NCBI GenBank assembly: GCA_021648045.1
Contig: JAKITM010000031.1
Span: forward strand, 1-23,987
DNA from: Lysobacterales bacterium
GTDB taxonomy: Bacteria; Pseudomonadota; Gammaproteobacteria; Xanthomonadales; SZUA-36
Reading direction: 5' to 3'
Length of the DNA: 23,987 nucleotides
Made by a program: the position numbers and the translations under genes. Positions 14,335 through 21,950 of the stretch are shown here, in pieces; position 1 is the first letter of the stretch, and the number at the start of each line of letters is the position of its first letter. The notes below the pieces were generated by a model. The model searched no databases. It was not told the origin of the DNA and saw nothing but the letters and a program-made list of their open reading frames with translations.

Positions 14335-15054
14335 TCAGTCCTTATTGACTAAGGTACCAATGGCTTCGCCACAAACCAGGCGCTGGAGATGGCCTTCAGC
14401 AAACATATTGAATACCCTGATAGGCATATTTTGATCGCGGCAGAGAACAATTGCATTGGTGTCCATGACCGCCAGCTTATCTGTAATTACTTTATCGTAA
14501 CTGATCTGATCGTAGCGAATAGCATCTGGATTGCTTACCGGGTCGGCAGAATAAATACCATCAACTTTGGTTGCTTTGATGACTAGATCAGCACCTATTT
14601 CGATGGCACGTAATGCCGCTGCCGAATCAGTGGTGAAGAATGGATTGCCGGTACCCGCAGCTACAATCACCACCCGACCTTTTTCCAAGTGGCGAATTGC
14701 CCGACGGCGAATATAGTCCTCGCAAACATCGTTGATGGAAATGGCAGACATAACTCGAGCAGAAACACCAACCCGTTCCAGTGCATCTTGTAGGGCTAGT
14801 GAATTGATAACGGTGGCCAGCATGCCCATATGGTCGCCGGTTACCCGGTCGATGCCGGAGGCTGCCAAACCGGCGCCTCTGAAAATATTGCCACCACCAA
14901 TAACAATGGCTACCTGAACACCAGTTTCAAGTATTTCCCGGAGCTCTTTTGCGATCCGGGAAATAATCACGGGGTCTATCCCGTAACTCTCATTACCCAG
15001 CAATGCTTCACCGCTGAGTTTGAGTAGAATCCGCTGATAGGCAGCCTTAGCCAC
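14335..15054 (-). CDS. pyrH: UMP kinase
   Basis: This 239-residue hexameric amino-acid-kinase-fold enzyme phosphorylates UMP to UDP in pyrimidine synthesis. Visible are LKLSGEALLG (residues 11-20), VAIVIGGGNIFRGAGLA, the DHMGMLATVINSLALQDAL helix and the substrate-site segment GTGNPFFTTDSAAALRAIEI. The start is GTG 15054, three bases after the tsf stop, suggesting coupled translation. Length and order (rpsB-tsf-pyrH-frr) are as in most proteobacteria. Confidence 0.97.
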   Translation of the reverse strand: MAKAAYQRILLKLSGEALLGNESYGIDPVIISRIAKELREILETGVQVAIVIGGGNIFRGAGLAASGIDRVTGDHMGMLATVINSLALQDALERVGVSARVMSAISINDVCEDYIRRRAIRHLEKGRVVIVAAGTGNPFFTTDSAAALRAIEIGADLVIKATKVDGIYSADPVSNPDAIRYDQISYDKVITDKLAVMDTNAIVLCRDQNMPIRVFNMFAEGHLQRLVCGEAIGTLVNKD

Positions 15055-15057
15055 GGC

Positions 15058-15936
15058 TTATGCTCCTTTGACTTGCTGCATAACTTCTGCAGCAAAGTTG
15101 TCTTCTTTCTTCTCGATACCTTCACCCACGGCCAGTCGCGTATATTTGATAACGCTAGCTTCATGTTTCTGCAGTAGTTTTTCTACAGTAATTTCAGAGT
15201 CTTTCACAAACACCTGTCCCATCAGGGTGATTTCGGCGAGGAATTTACGAATCCGACCGGCAACCATTTTTTCGATAATATCAGCTGGCTTACCGGAGTC
15301 TTCGGCTTGGGCAATGAGAATGGCTTTTTCTTTCTCAAGTATTTCAGCAGGTACCTGGTCGGCACTTACAAACTGCGGGTTGATAGCAGCAACATGCATG
15401 GCAATATCTTTAGCTAATTCACTACTGCCGCCCTGCAGTTCTACCAGTACACCGATACGACCGCTGTGGATATAAGCGCCTACTACGCCGTCTGTATTGA
15501 TGCGCTCAAAACGTCGAACTTGAATATTCTCACCAATTTTTGAAATTAGTGCCTGGCGTGCTATTTCAACTGTTTCGCCGTCTGCATACTCTGCAGCCAG
15601 CAACTCTTCAACAGTGTTCGGGTTAGCTGCCAAGGCAACATCAGCGACTCTGCGGACAAAGCCCGTGAAATTATCATCTTTAGCAGCAAAATCGGTTTCG
15701 CTGTTAATTTCCACAAGCACAGCTTCTTTGTTATCTGCGCTCTGCGCCACAACAACCAGGCCTTCTGCAGCGACACGGCTGGCTTTTTTATCAGCCTTAG
15801 CCATGCCGGCTTTACGCATGTTCTCGATTGCTGTATCTATACTGCCATCGGCAGCGACCAGTGCTTTTTTACATTCCATCATGCCTGCGCCTGTGCGTTC
15901 GCGCAGGTCTTTAACCATTGCAGCAGTAATTGCCAT
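15058..15936 (-). CDS. tsf: Elongation factor Ts
   Basis: This 292-residue factor is the GDP/GTP exchange factor for EF-Tu. The N-terminal UBA-like domain (VKDLRERTGAGMMECKKALVAADG) is followed by the core motif EINSETDFAAKDDNF and the dimerisation/core region (IHSGRIGVLVELQGG..., HVAAINPQFVSADQVP), then a coiled-coil and the C-terminal module. It is slightly longer than E. coli (283). It follows rpsB after a 98-base gap containing a strong palindrome, and is probably mainly expressed from the rpsB promoter. Confidence 0.98.
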   Translation of the reverse strand: MAITAAMVKDLRERTGAGMMECKKALVAADGSIDTAIENMRKAGMAKADKKASRVAAEGLVVVAQSADNKEAVLVEINSETDFAAKDDNFTGFVRRVADVALAANPNTVEELLAAEYADGETVEIARQALISKIGENIQVRRFERINTDGVVGAYIHSGRIGVLVELQGGSSELAKDIAMHVAAINPQFVSADQVPAEILEKEKAILIAQAEDSGKPADIIEKMVAGRIRKFLAEITLMGQVFVKDSEITVEKLLQKHEASVIKYTRLAVGEGIEKKEDNFAAEVMQQVKGA

Positions 15937-15957
15937 AACGATACCTCGTTTGTTATA

Positions 15958-15976
15958 GGCCTTTGAATCAAAGGCC
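15958..15976 (-). promoter_or_regulatory. 19-nt perfect palindrome between rpsB and tsf
   Basis: GGCCTTTGA and TCAAAGGCC flank a single central base, giving a 9-bp-arm inverted repeat some 20 bases upstream of the tsf start. As RNA it would fold into a compact hairpin. No T-run follows it on the minus strand, so it is more likely a processing or partial attenuation site than a full terminator. It would set the ratio of S2 to EF-Ts. Confidence 0.55.
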
Positions 15977-16034
15977 AGTTGTCATTAAAATTTAACTCGC
16001 TCGACGAACCGGCAGACTTAGCTGCTGGTCAATA

Positions 16035-17156
16035 TTAGTCGTCTTTTTCAGTAGTTTTTTTAGCCGTTTTTTTCTTGCTGGCCTTTTTTTTAGCGGATTT
16101 TTTCTTGCTGGTTTTTTTCTTAGCAGCAGGCTTTGTTGATTCAGCTTCTGCGACTACTTCTTCTGTAGCTTCCGCTTTAACTTCGCTGCTTGTTTCAGCT
16201 TGAACTTCTTCAGCCTGAACTTCTTCAGCCTGAACTTCTTCAGCCTGAACTTCTTCAGCCGGTGCTTCATCGGCGGCAGGGGCTTCTTCAGTAGCAGCTT
16301 CTTTAATAGGGTTTGCCTCTACCGGAGCTTCTGCAATCGGGGTTTTAGCGGCTTTCTTCACTGCAGTTTTTTTGCTGACTTTCTTGGGCGGTTTAGTTGT
16401 TGCTTTTTTCTCAAGCGGGCGACCATCTGCATCCAGTTCGACGAATTCTTCCGTGCTATCACCAATGTGAGGCAAGGAAGCGCGTCCTTCGAGAACTGAA
16501 TCTGCTGCCAGTTCGGTATATATACGGATGGCACGGATAGCGTCATCATTACCGGCAATCGGGTAGTCAATGCCTTCTGGGTTGTAGTTAGTGTCAACTA
16601 CAGCAATCACTGGAATACCGAGTTTCTTGGCTTCTTTAATGGCAATGTCTTCATGCCCGATATCGATGATGAAGAGTGCATCTGGAAGGCCTTTCATGTC
16701 CTTGATACCACCAAGGCTGCGTTCCAGTTTGTCTTGCTCGCGTGTCAGTTGCAGGATTTCTTTTTTAACCAGTTTATCCATGCTGCCGTCTTTCTGCATT
16801 TCTTCAAGTGCTTTCAGGCGACGAACAGATTGGCGAATTGTGCGGAAGTTGGTGAGCATGCCACCCAACCAGCGATGTGAAACATAAGGCATACCGCAAC
16901 GCTGTGCTTCGGCTGCAATAGTTGCGCCGGCAGCACGCTTGGTGCCAACAAACATAATGTTACCGCGACGAGCAGACAGACGACTAATGAAGCCCATGGC
17001 CTCATTCAACATAGGTACGGTTTTTTCAAGATTGATAATGTGGATCTTGCCACGAGCACCAAAGATATAAGGTGCCATTTTGGGGTTCCAGTAACGAGTC
17101 TGGTGGCCGAAATGAACGCCGGCTTCGAGCAATTGACGCATGGTTACATTTGCCAT
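16035..17156 (-). CDS. rpsB: 30S ribosomal protein S2 with long C-terminal extension
   Basis: Residues 1 to about 240 are a complete ribosomal protein S2 (MANVTMRQLLEAGVHFGHQT, RYWNPKMAPYIFGARGKIHI, FVGTKRAA, VSHRWLGGMLTNFRTI, DTNYNPEGIDYPIAGNDDA). S2 usually ends near 240-250 residues, but this protein has 373. The extra tail (about 245-373) is low-complexity: a basic Lys/Ala block (256-271), an acidic Ala/Glu/Val block with four EEVQA repeats (301-320), and a very basic end (345-368, K-K-K-x-S/A motifs) resembling histone-H1-like tails. The start is ATG 17156 with AAGGAAT as Shine-Dalgarno; an in-frame ATG at 17210 lies in the leader. The tail has no stop or frameshift and is part of the gene. 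Confidence 0.97.
   Translation of the reverse strand: MANVTMRQLLEAGVHFGHQTRYWNPKMAPYIFGARGKIHIINLEKTVPMLNEAMGFISRLSARRGNIMFVGTKRAAGATIAAEAQRCGMPYVSHRWLGGMLTNFRTIRQSVRRLKALEEMQKDGSMDKLVKKEILQLTREQDKLERSLGGIKDMKGLPDALFIIDIGHEDIAIKEAKKLGIPVIAVVDTNYNPEGIDYPIAGNDDAIRAIRIYTELAADSVLEGRASLPHIGDSTEEFVELDADGRPLEKKATTKPPKKVSKKTAVKKAAKTPIAEAPVEANPIKEAATEEAPAADEAPAEEVQAEEVQAEEVQAEEVQAETSSEVKAEATEEVVAEAESTKPAAKKKTSKKKSAKKKASKKKTAKKTTEKDD
16199..16258 (-). repeat. Four 15-bp tandem repeats in the rpsB tail
   Basis: Four in-frame copies of CCTGAACTTCTTCAG (plus strand) encode the EEVQA pentapeptides, residues 301-320. Three copies are identical and the 16199 copy has one C-to-T change. In-frame 15-bp units can expand or contract by slippage without breaking the gene. 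Confidence 0.9.
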
Positions 17157-17399
17157 GATTTGTAATTCCTTCAATAATATGGATCCGTGCACAGCCGTAT
17201 TTCGGCACACATTAAGTGCTTATGAATCCAGGGTTAAACTTCCACGCTACCTGTCCAGCTTACCTGCGGCCAGAATATTGCTACTCGGCTGTGATGACTT
17301 TTGCATCAGCAGGCACCCGGCTGAACTTAACAGCAGCGTGTGTGAATTTGATCTAGATATTCCTTGCCCCGACAGCGCCGGACATGAATATGAAAATCA
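17157..17399 (-). promoter_or_regulatory. Long rpsB 5' leader with hairpins (possible S2 autoregulation)
   Basis: About 240 nt separate the predicted rpsB transcription start from its ATG. Two local hairpins are visible: GCCG-N5-CGGC (17194-17206), and the stem at 17288-17310 in which GCATCA-type bases pair around a 7-base loop with a 2-base bulge. In E. coli S2 represses rpsB-tsf through its mRNA leader; a long structured leader here is consistent with that. I cannot match a defined S2-leader covariance model by eye. Confidence 0.5.
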
Positions 17400-17435
17400 G
17401 CCCGTATTTATACCATTTCTAATAGGTAAATGCAA
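17400..17435 (-). promoter_or_regulatory. rpsB-tsf promoter
   Basis: On the minus strand TTGCAT (17435-17430), a 17-bp spacer and TATAAA (17412-17407) preceded by TGG (extended -10) form a strong sigma-70 promoter. A GC-rich discriminator (CGGG) follows, as is common at stringently controlled ribosomal promoters. Confidence 0.75.
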
Positions 17436-17490
17436 TATAAATCGAGATTTTTAGCCAGTAAGTTAGCTTCGTTAAAGAGTAGCTGCTGCC

Positions 17491-17511
17491 CTTAGATAAG
17501 TGTTATCTAGG
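17491..17511. promoter_or_regulatory. Inverted repeat between divergent rpsB and mscS-like genes
   Basis: TAGATAA-GTG-TTATCTA forms a 7-bp perfect stem, extended to 9 bp with one G-T pair. It lies about 120 bases upstream of the channel gene and upstream of the rpsB promoter. It may be a regulator site or the end of an unseen transcript; no T-tract follows. Confidence 0.35.
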
Positions 17512-17628
17512 CATCGCGCCCAGCGCTTATAAAGACCAGCAGGATAGCTAGCGCAAGCACTCTAAAGGTTCCAATTTACCCCAAGTTTGTTACTATGCAG
17601 TATTCGATGAATATTATAGGGTTCGAGG

Positions 17629-18831
17629 ATGGTTGAAGCAGTGACAACTAAGCAGGTAGCTACAATTGACTCAGAGGTGGCTGTGCTACCGGAGCAGGCA
17701 GTAGTAGAGCAAGTTTCCGATGGGAGTTTGTTGCTCAATAGTCTTGATCAACTCATGCCGGAATTTGCACAACCATTTTGGGGGCTGTTACAAGACTATC
17801 CTATTCTGCTGGCGCTACTGTTGCTATTTACCGGGATTATCTTCGCTAAGGTGGTGCAGTGGGGCTTTACCAGTATTCTGGAACGCCTAGCTACTCGTAG
17901 TAAGTCGGATATTGATGACCGTTTAGTCAAACTGCTGACCCGTCCTGTGTTCATCACTGTGTTGATGGTATTTCTGATGATATCGGTTGCGGCTCTGCAA
18001 CTCCCACTGCAGTGGGAGCTGCGCCTGGACACAGTTCTGATTACAATGATTGTGCTCACCTGGACCTTTGCTGGCTTGAGTTCAGTAGGTTTATTCCTGG
18101 AGTTTCTCAGTCATATTAAAAACCACTTCAACCTGATTGAAGAACGCACCATCCCGCTATTTAATATGGTTCTGAAAGGGCTAATCGTTGCGGTCTCTGT
18201 CTATTTGCTGCTGGGGGCCTGGGGTGTTAATGCAACCGCCTGGTTGGCATCGGCTGGTATCGTTGGTATCGCTGTGGGTTTTGCGGCCAAAGATACCCTA
18301 GCAAATTTAATCTCCGGGGTTTCCATTATTGCCGATGCGCCCTATAAAATTGGCGATTACATTAACCTCGACAGCGGTGAGCGCGGCAAGGTTACCCATG
18401 TTGGCTTGCGCTCAACCCGGCTTATAACAAGGGATGATATTGAAGTAAATATACCAAACGCCATTATCGCCAATTCCACCATTGTAAATGAAAGCGGTGG
18501 CCCCTGGGTAAAGGAACGGATTCGCTTACAGGTCAGTGTGGCCTATGGCAGTGATGTGGATAAGGTCTGTGAATTGCTGAAATCTGTGGCGGTAGATCTC
18601 GAACATATCGTCAGGTTTCCGCTACCGGTAGTGCGGATGCGAGGCTTTGGAGCATCCGGTATTGATTTTGAAATGATGTGCTTCATTGACGAACCGGAAT
18701 TACGCGGTCGTCTTATGCACTATCTGTATATGGATATCTACAAGCTCTTTCAGAGCGAAGGTATTGAGATTCCGTATACCAAAAATGATGTGTATATTAA
18801 GGAAATGCCTTATTTCAAACAAGGTGAGTAG
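17629..18831 (+). CDS. MscS-family mechanosensitive channel
   Basis: This 400-residue inner-membrane protein has hydrophobic segments at about 58-78, 107-127, 134-160 and 175-196. A pore helix follows, WLASAGIVGIAVGFAAKDTL then ANLISGVSI (about 205-233), and then ADAPYKIGDYI, the start of the MscS beta domain. Next are GKVTHVGLRSTRLITRDDIEVNIPNAIIANSTIVN and a cytoplasmic alpha/beta domain. This layout fits the small-conductance MscS family with one extra membrane helix. It likely releases solutes on osmotic downshock. ATG 17629 has AGGG (17618-17621) as Shine-Dalgarno. The N-terminal 50 residues are acidic and not family-conserved. It is divergent from rpsB and convergent with hslU; no partner gene is evident. 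Confidence 0.9.
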   Translation: MVEAVTTKQVATIDSEVAVLPEQAVVEQVSDGSLLLNSLDQLMPEFAQPFWGLLQDYPILLALLLLFTGIIFAKVVQWGFTSILERLATRSKSDIDDRLVKLLTRPVFITVLMVFLMISVAALQLPLQWELRLDTVLITMIVLTWTFAGLSSVGLFLEFLSHIKNHFNLIEERTIPLFNMVLKGLIVAVSVYLLLGAWGVNATAWLASAGIVGIAVGFAAKDTLANLISGVSIIADAPYKIGDYINLDSGERGKVTHVGLRSTRLITRDDIEVNIPNAIIANSTIVNESGGPWVKERIRLQVSVAYGSDVDKVCELLKSVAVDLEHIVRFPLPVVRMRGFGASGIDFEMMCFIDEPELRGRLMHYLYMDIYKLFQSEGIEIPYTKNDVYIKEMPYFKQGE

Positions 18832-18925
18832 GCATCAAATATTTAAACGCTACTCTTCCGTTATTGCATCACTCATGCAACGGCCCCGAATGAGACCTCT
18901 GCTCGAAGTCCGGGCAGAGGATAAT
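18832..18925. terminator. Convergent mscS-like/hslU intergenic hairpins
   Basis: Two stem-loops lie between the convergent genes: CCGTT(ATT)GCAT...ATGCAACGG (18858-18883) and CCTCTGC-N11-GCAGAGG (18896-18920). Neither is followed by a clear T-tract on either strand, so they are only possible terminators, perhaps shared or Rho-assisted. Confidence 0.4.
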
Positions 18926-20275
18926 TCAGAGAATATACCGGCTCAGGTCTTCATCAGCTGCTAGGTCATTGAGGTGCTGATCGACATAGGCGGCATCAAT
19001 TTTGATTTTCTCGCCGTCTCGCTCAGGGGCATCATAAGAAACATTATCGAGTAATCGCTCCATTACTGTGTGCAAGCGGCGGGCACCAATGTTTTCGGTG
19101 GTCTCATTCACCTGGTAGGCAATTTCTGCAATTCGTTGCACGCCATCATCAATAAATTCCAGTGCTACACCTTCGGTGCCCATCAATGCATGATATTGCT
19201 CAGTTAATGATGCATCAGGCTCGGTAAGAATACGGGTGAACTCTTTAACTCCTAAGGCATGTAGCTCGACCCGTATTGGTAGGCGGCCTTGTAACTCCGG
19301 GATTAAATCAGATGGCTTGGAAAGGTGGAACGCACCGGATGCGATAAACAATATATGATCGGTTTTGATCATCCCATAGCGGGTGGAAACGGTACAGCCT
19401 TCTACCAGTGGTAGCAGGTCGCGTTGCACGCCTTCGCGGGAAATATCACCGCCGCCGGTTTCTGCGCGTTTGGTAACTTTATCCAGTTCGTCAATAAAAA
19501 CGATGGCATTCTGTTCGGTATTTTCCAGCGCCTGTAATTTGATTTCCTCGTCGTTGATCAGTTTGGCGGCTTCATCTTCAATTAAAATCGGCCGGGCTTC
19601 GGAGATTTTCATCTTGCGGGTCTGTGAGCGGCTAGTGGCCATATTCTGAAACATACCCTGCAATTGGCTGGCCATTTCTTCCATTCCCGGCGGGGTCATG
19701 ATGTCGACACCCATCTGGGATGCAACATCGAATTCAATTTCGCGCTCATCCAAATCGCCATCCAGCAGCTTTTTGCGGAATTTTTTGCGTGTATCACTAC
19801 TGCGGTCATCATTGCGGTCATCGCTTGATTCGGGTTCATTAGCAAAGCCGATGTTCTTAGGTTTTGGTAGCAGGATATCCAGAAGTCTGTCGGTAGCGGC
19901 ATCTTCTGCGCGTGACCGCACTGCGGCCATGGCTTGTTCACGGGCCATTTTAATCGCTGAATCAACTAGATCACGGATGATGGATTCTACATCTTTGCCG
20001 ACATAACCTACTTCAGTGAATTTAGTGGCTTCAACCTTGATAAAAGGAGCATTAGCGAGCTTGGCTAAGCGCCGCGCAATTTCAGTTTTACCGACACCGG
20101 TTGGGCCTATCATCAGAATGTTTTTCGGGGTTATTTCATCGCGTAGTTCCAGCGGTAGCTGCATCCGCCGCCACCGGTTACGCAGGGCGATTGCAACGGC
20201 CCGCTTGGCATCAGACTGGCCAATGATGTGTTTATCCAGTTCCTGGACTATTTCCCGTGGTGTCATGCTCGACAT
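18926..20275 (-). CDS. hslU: HslU ATPase subunit of the HslUV protease
   Basis: This 449-residue AAA+ unfoldase feeds proteins into HslV. The N-terminus MTPREIVQELDKHIIGQ is followed by Walker A GPTGVGKT (57-64), GYVGKDVESIIRDL (pore-loop GYVG), the inserted I-domain (about 110-235), Walker B AIVFIDELDK and the C-terminal EDLSRYIL, whose last residues dock into HslV. E. coli HslU is 443. The start shares one base with the hslV stop (TAATG), so the subunits are translationally coupled. Confidence 0.98.
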   Translation of the reverse strand: MSSMTPREIVQELDKHIIGQSDAKRAVAIALRNRWRRMQLPLELRDEITPKNILMIGPTGVGKTEIARRLAKLANAPFIKVEATKFTEVGYVGKDVESIIRDLVDSAIKMAREQAMAAVRSRAEDAATDRLLDILLPKPKNIGFANEPESSDDRNDDRSSDTRKKFRKKLLDGDLDEREIEFDVASQMGVDIMTPPGMEEMASQLQGMFQNMATSRSQTRKMKISEARPILIEDEAAKLINDEEIKLQALENTEQNAIVFIDELDKVTKRAETGGGDISREGVQRDLLPLVEGCTVSTRYGMIKTDHILFIASGAFHLSKPSDLIPELQGRLPIRVELHALGVKEFTRILTEPDASLTEQYHALMGTEGVALEFIDDGVQRIAEIAYQVNETTENIGARRLHTVMERLLDNVSYDAPERDGEKIKIDAAYVDQHLNDLAADEDLSRYIL

Positions 20276-20817
20276 TATTTAGTCTCCAGTGATTCAATCA
20301 CTAGGTTATGGTTGGTATAAATACAGATATCAGCGGCGATGCCGAGGGCTTTACGGACGATGGTTTCTGCATCCATGTCGGTGTTATCCAACAAGGCCTG
20401 GGCTGCCGCTTGGGCAAAAGGGCCGCCGGAGCCAATGGCAATCAGCCCGTGCTCAGGCTCAATTACATCACCATTACCGGAAATTACCAGTGATGTAGAT
20501 TCATCGGCAACCGAAAGCAGGGCTTCAAGCTGGCGCAAGGCGCGGTCGGTACGCCAGTCTTTGGCCATTTCGACTGCTGCCCGGGTGAGGTGGCCATGGT
20601 GTTTTTCCAGCTTGCCTTCGAAACGCTCGAACAAAGTAAACGCATCGGCTGTTGCTCCGGCAAAACCGGCGATAATTTGTTCTTTATACAGGCGCCTAAC
20701 TTTACGCGCATTAGATTTCATTATCGTGTTGCCCAGAGTTACCTGGCCATCGCCCCCGATAACAACTTTGTTGCCTCGGCGGACAGAAAGAATAGTGGTG
20801 CCGCAATACTGTTGCAT
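20275..20817 (-). CDS. hslV: HslV peptidase subunit (N-terminal Thr protease)
   Basis: From ATG 20817 the protein is 180 residues, MQQYCGTTILSVRRGNKVVIGGDGQVTLGN and onward, a complete proteasome-beta-type HslV. The catalytic nucleophile should be T7 (the first Thr of GTTI), freed after removing a six-residue propeptide; many HslV proteins have only the initiator Met there. KDWRTDRALRQLEA and the C-terminal CIYTNHN are family motifs. The open frame extends upstream to 20949, but that part includes the heat-shock promoter and is not conserved sequence, so I reject the longer start. TTAGG lies upstream as Shine-Dalgarno. It forms a heat-shock operon with hslU. Confidence 0.96.
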   Translation of the reverse strand: MQQYCGTTILSVRRGNKVVIGGDGQVTLGNTIMKSNARKVRRLYKEQIIAGFAGATADAFTLFERFEGKLEKHHGHLTRAAVEMAKDWRTDRALRQLEALLSVADESTSLVISGNGDVIEPEHGLIAIGSGGPFAQAAAQALLDNTDMDAETIVRKALGIAADICIYTNHNLVIESLETK

Positions 20818-20850
20818 GAAATAACCTAAGTTCATTGTTGGTGAATTAAT

Positions 20851-20879
20851 ACATGGGGTGTGGAAACCAGATTTACAAG
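20851..20879 (-). promoter_or_regulatory. Sigma-32 heat-shock promoter of hslVU
   Basis: On the minus strand CTTGTAAA (20879-20872), a 13-bp spacer and CCCCATGT (20858-20851) match the RpoH consensus (CTTGAAA, then CCCCATnT) at all but one key base. The start of transcription would lie near 20843, about 25 bases before the hslV ATG. hslVU is a classic RpoH-dependent operon in E. coli. Confidence 0.8.
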
Positions 20880-20950
20880 ACGATGATGCAGACATTATTA
20901 ACCGCAGGTAATGCGAGTTTGTAACGGTAGGGTGGGAATTTATGCCCACG

Positions 20951-21003
20951 CGTAAAGAAGCTCAAAGGAAAAAGATTTTCTTTGCGTTCCCTGCACCTTT
21001 ACG
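20951..21003 (-). terminator. Two-tier hairpin downstream of xerC
   Basis: CGTAAAG (20951-20957) pairs with CTTTACG (20997-21003). Inside it CAAAG (20963-20967) pairs with CTTTG (20980-20984), extended by A/T pairs. It starts about 15 bases after the xerC stop and before the hslV promoter. It is AT-rich and lacks a 3' T-tract, so termination is uncertain. Confidence 0.4.
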
Positions 21004-21018
21004 AGAAATATTTAGGGT

Positions 21019-21933
21019 TTATTTATTCGGTTTTTTACGCGCCCTAGGATGGGCTTTATCGTAAACCTTGGCCAAGTGCTGGAAATCCAGGTGTGTGTAG
21101 ATTTGGGTGGTGGCAATATCAGCATGCCCGAGCAGTTCCTGAACCGCGCGTAAGTCGCTGCTGGACTCCAGCATATGGGATGCGAAAGAGTGGCGGAGCA
21201 AGTGTGGATAGACCCGCTGGGGCAGTCCCTGCACTCTGGCCCAGTGCGCAACCCGTTGTTGTATGCTGCGCACGGATATGGCATTGCCGCGCATGCTCAC
21301 AAAAATTTTAGTTTCTTCAAAATCGGCGATTTCTGCCCGCTGCCGACGCCAGTTTTCCATTGCCTTAAGCGCAATTCTTCCTACTGGTAGGTCGCGGGTT
21401 TTATTGCCTTTACCGGTTACCCTTAACATCCCTGAGCGGGCATCCAGCGCTGACCATTCAAGGTTTGCAAGTTCGCTAAGCCGCAATCCGGAGGAATAGA
21501 ATAATTCCAGCATGGCTTTATCGCGGATCGCTATCGGGGTATTTGCTGTGAAAGAGAGCAGGCGGTTGAGGGTATCAGTATCTAGGGTTGCAGGTAAGCG
21601 TTGTTGCTGTTTTGGGGCGCGGATATTGACAGCCGGGTTGTTGTTGGCCTTTCCTTCTCGGAGCAGGTAGCGGAAGAAACTGCGGATAGCAGATAGCAGG
21701 CGCTGCAGGGAACGACTGCCGAGCCCGCGGCGATGTTGATCGGCAATGAAGCGGCGGATATGGCTTTCATCAATTGCAATAATTGAAGTTAAACCATTGC
21801 TCGATAAATGTTTTTCCAAACAGTCCAGATCGCGCCGATAGGCACTAATTGTTCTGGGTGATAGTCGTTTTTCTGTGCTTAAATAGTACAGGAAATTATC
21901 GATTTCAAGCTGTGTTTGCCGCTGCTCGGGCAC
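21019..21933 (-). CDS. xerC: Tyrosine recombinase XerC
   Basis: This 304-residue tyrosine recombinase acts at the chromosomal dif site with XerD to resolve chromosome dimers. The N-terminal SAM-like core-binding domain (about 6-95) is followed by the catalytic domain with R151 (SSGLRLSEL), K175 (TGKGNK), H244 and R247 (HLLRHSF), H270 (LLGHADI) and Y279 (TTQIYTH). All active-site residues are present. Its place after dapF and the DUF484 gene identifies it as XerC rather than XerD. It starts at GTG 21933, 17 bases after the DUF484 stop, with only a weak ribosome site. Confidence 0.95.
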   Translation of the reverse strand: MPEQRQTQLEIDNFLYYLSTEKRLSPRTISAYRRDLDCLEKHLSSNGLTSIIAIDESHIRRFIADQHRRGLGSRSLQRLLSAIRSFFRYLLREGKANNNPAVNIRAPKQQQRLPATLDTDTLNRLLSFTANTPIAIRDKAMLELFYSSGLRLSELANLEWSALDARSGMLRVTGKGNKTRDLPVGRIALKAMENWRRQRAEIADFEETKIFVSMRGNAISVRSIQQRVAHWARVQGLPQRVYPHLLRHSFASHMLESSSDLRAVQELLGHADIATTQIYTHLDFQHLAKVYDKAHPRARKKPNK

Positions 21934-21950
21934 GCCGTTTTACTCAGCTG

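Noticed and set aside
16199..16258. Regular repeats that could suggest a CRISPR array
   Set aside because: Units are 15 bp, contiguous, without spacers, and in frame with the rpsB coding sequence.
16200..16499. Plus-strand open frame with repeated NFFSL residues
   Set aside because: It is the antisense shadow of the rpsB tail repeats and has no ribosome site.
20818..20949. Longer hslV start with a 44-residue extension
   Set aside because: The extension is not family-like and contains the sigma-32 promoter; the 20817 start gives the normal length.
20932..20949. Small hairpin GTGGG-N8-CCCAC near the hslV promoter
   Set aside because: Only five base pairs, no T-tract and no defined role; not worth a separate feature.
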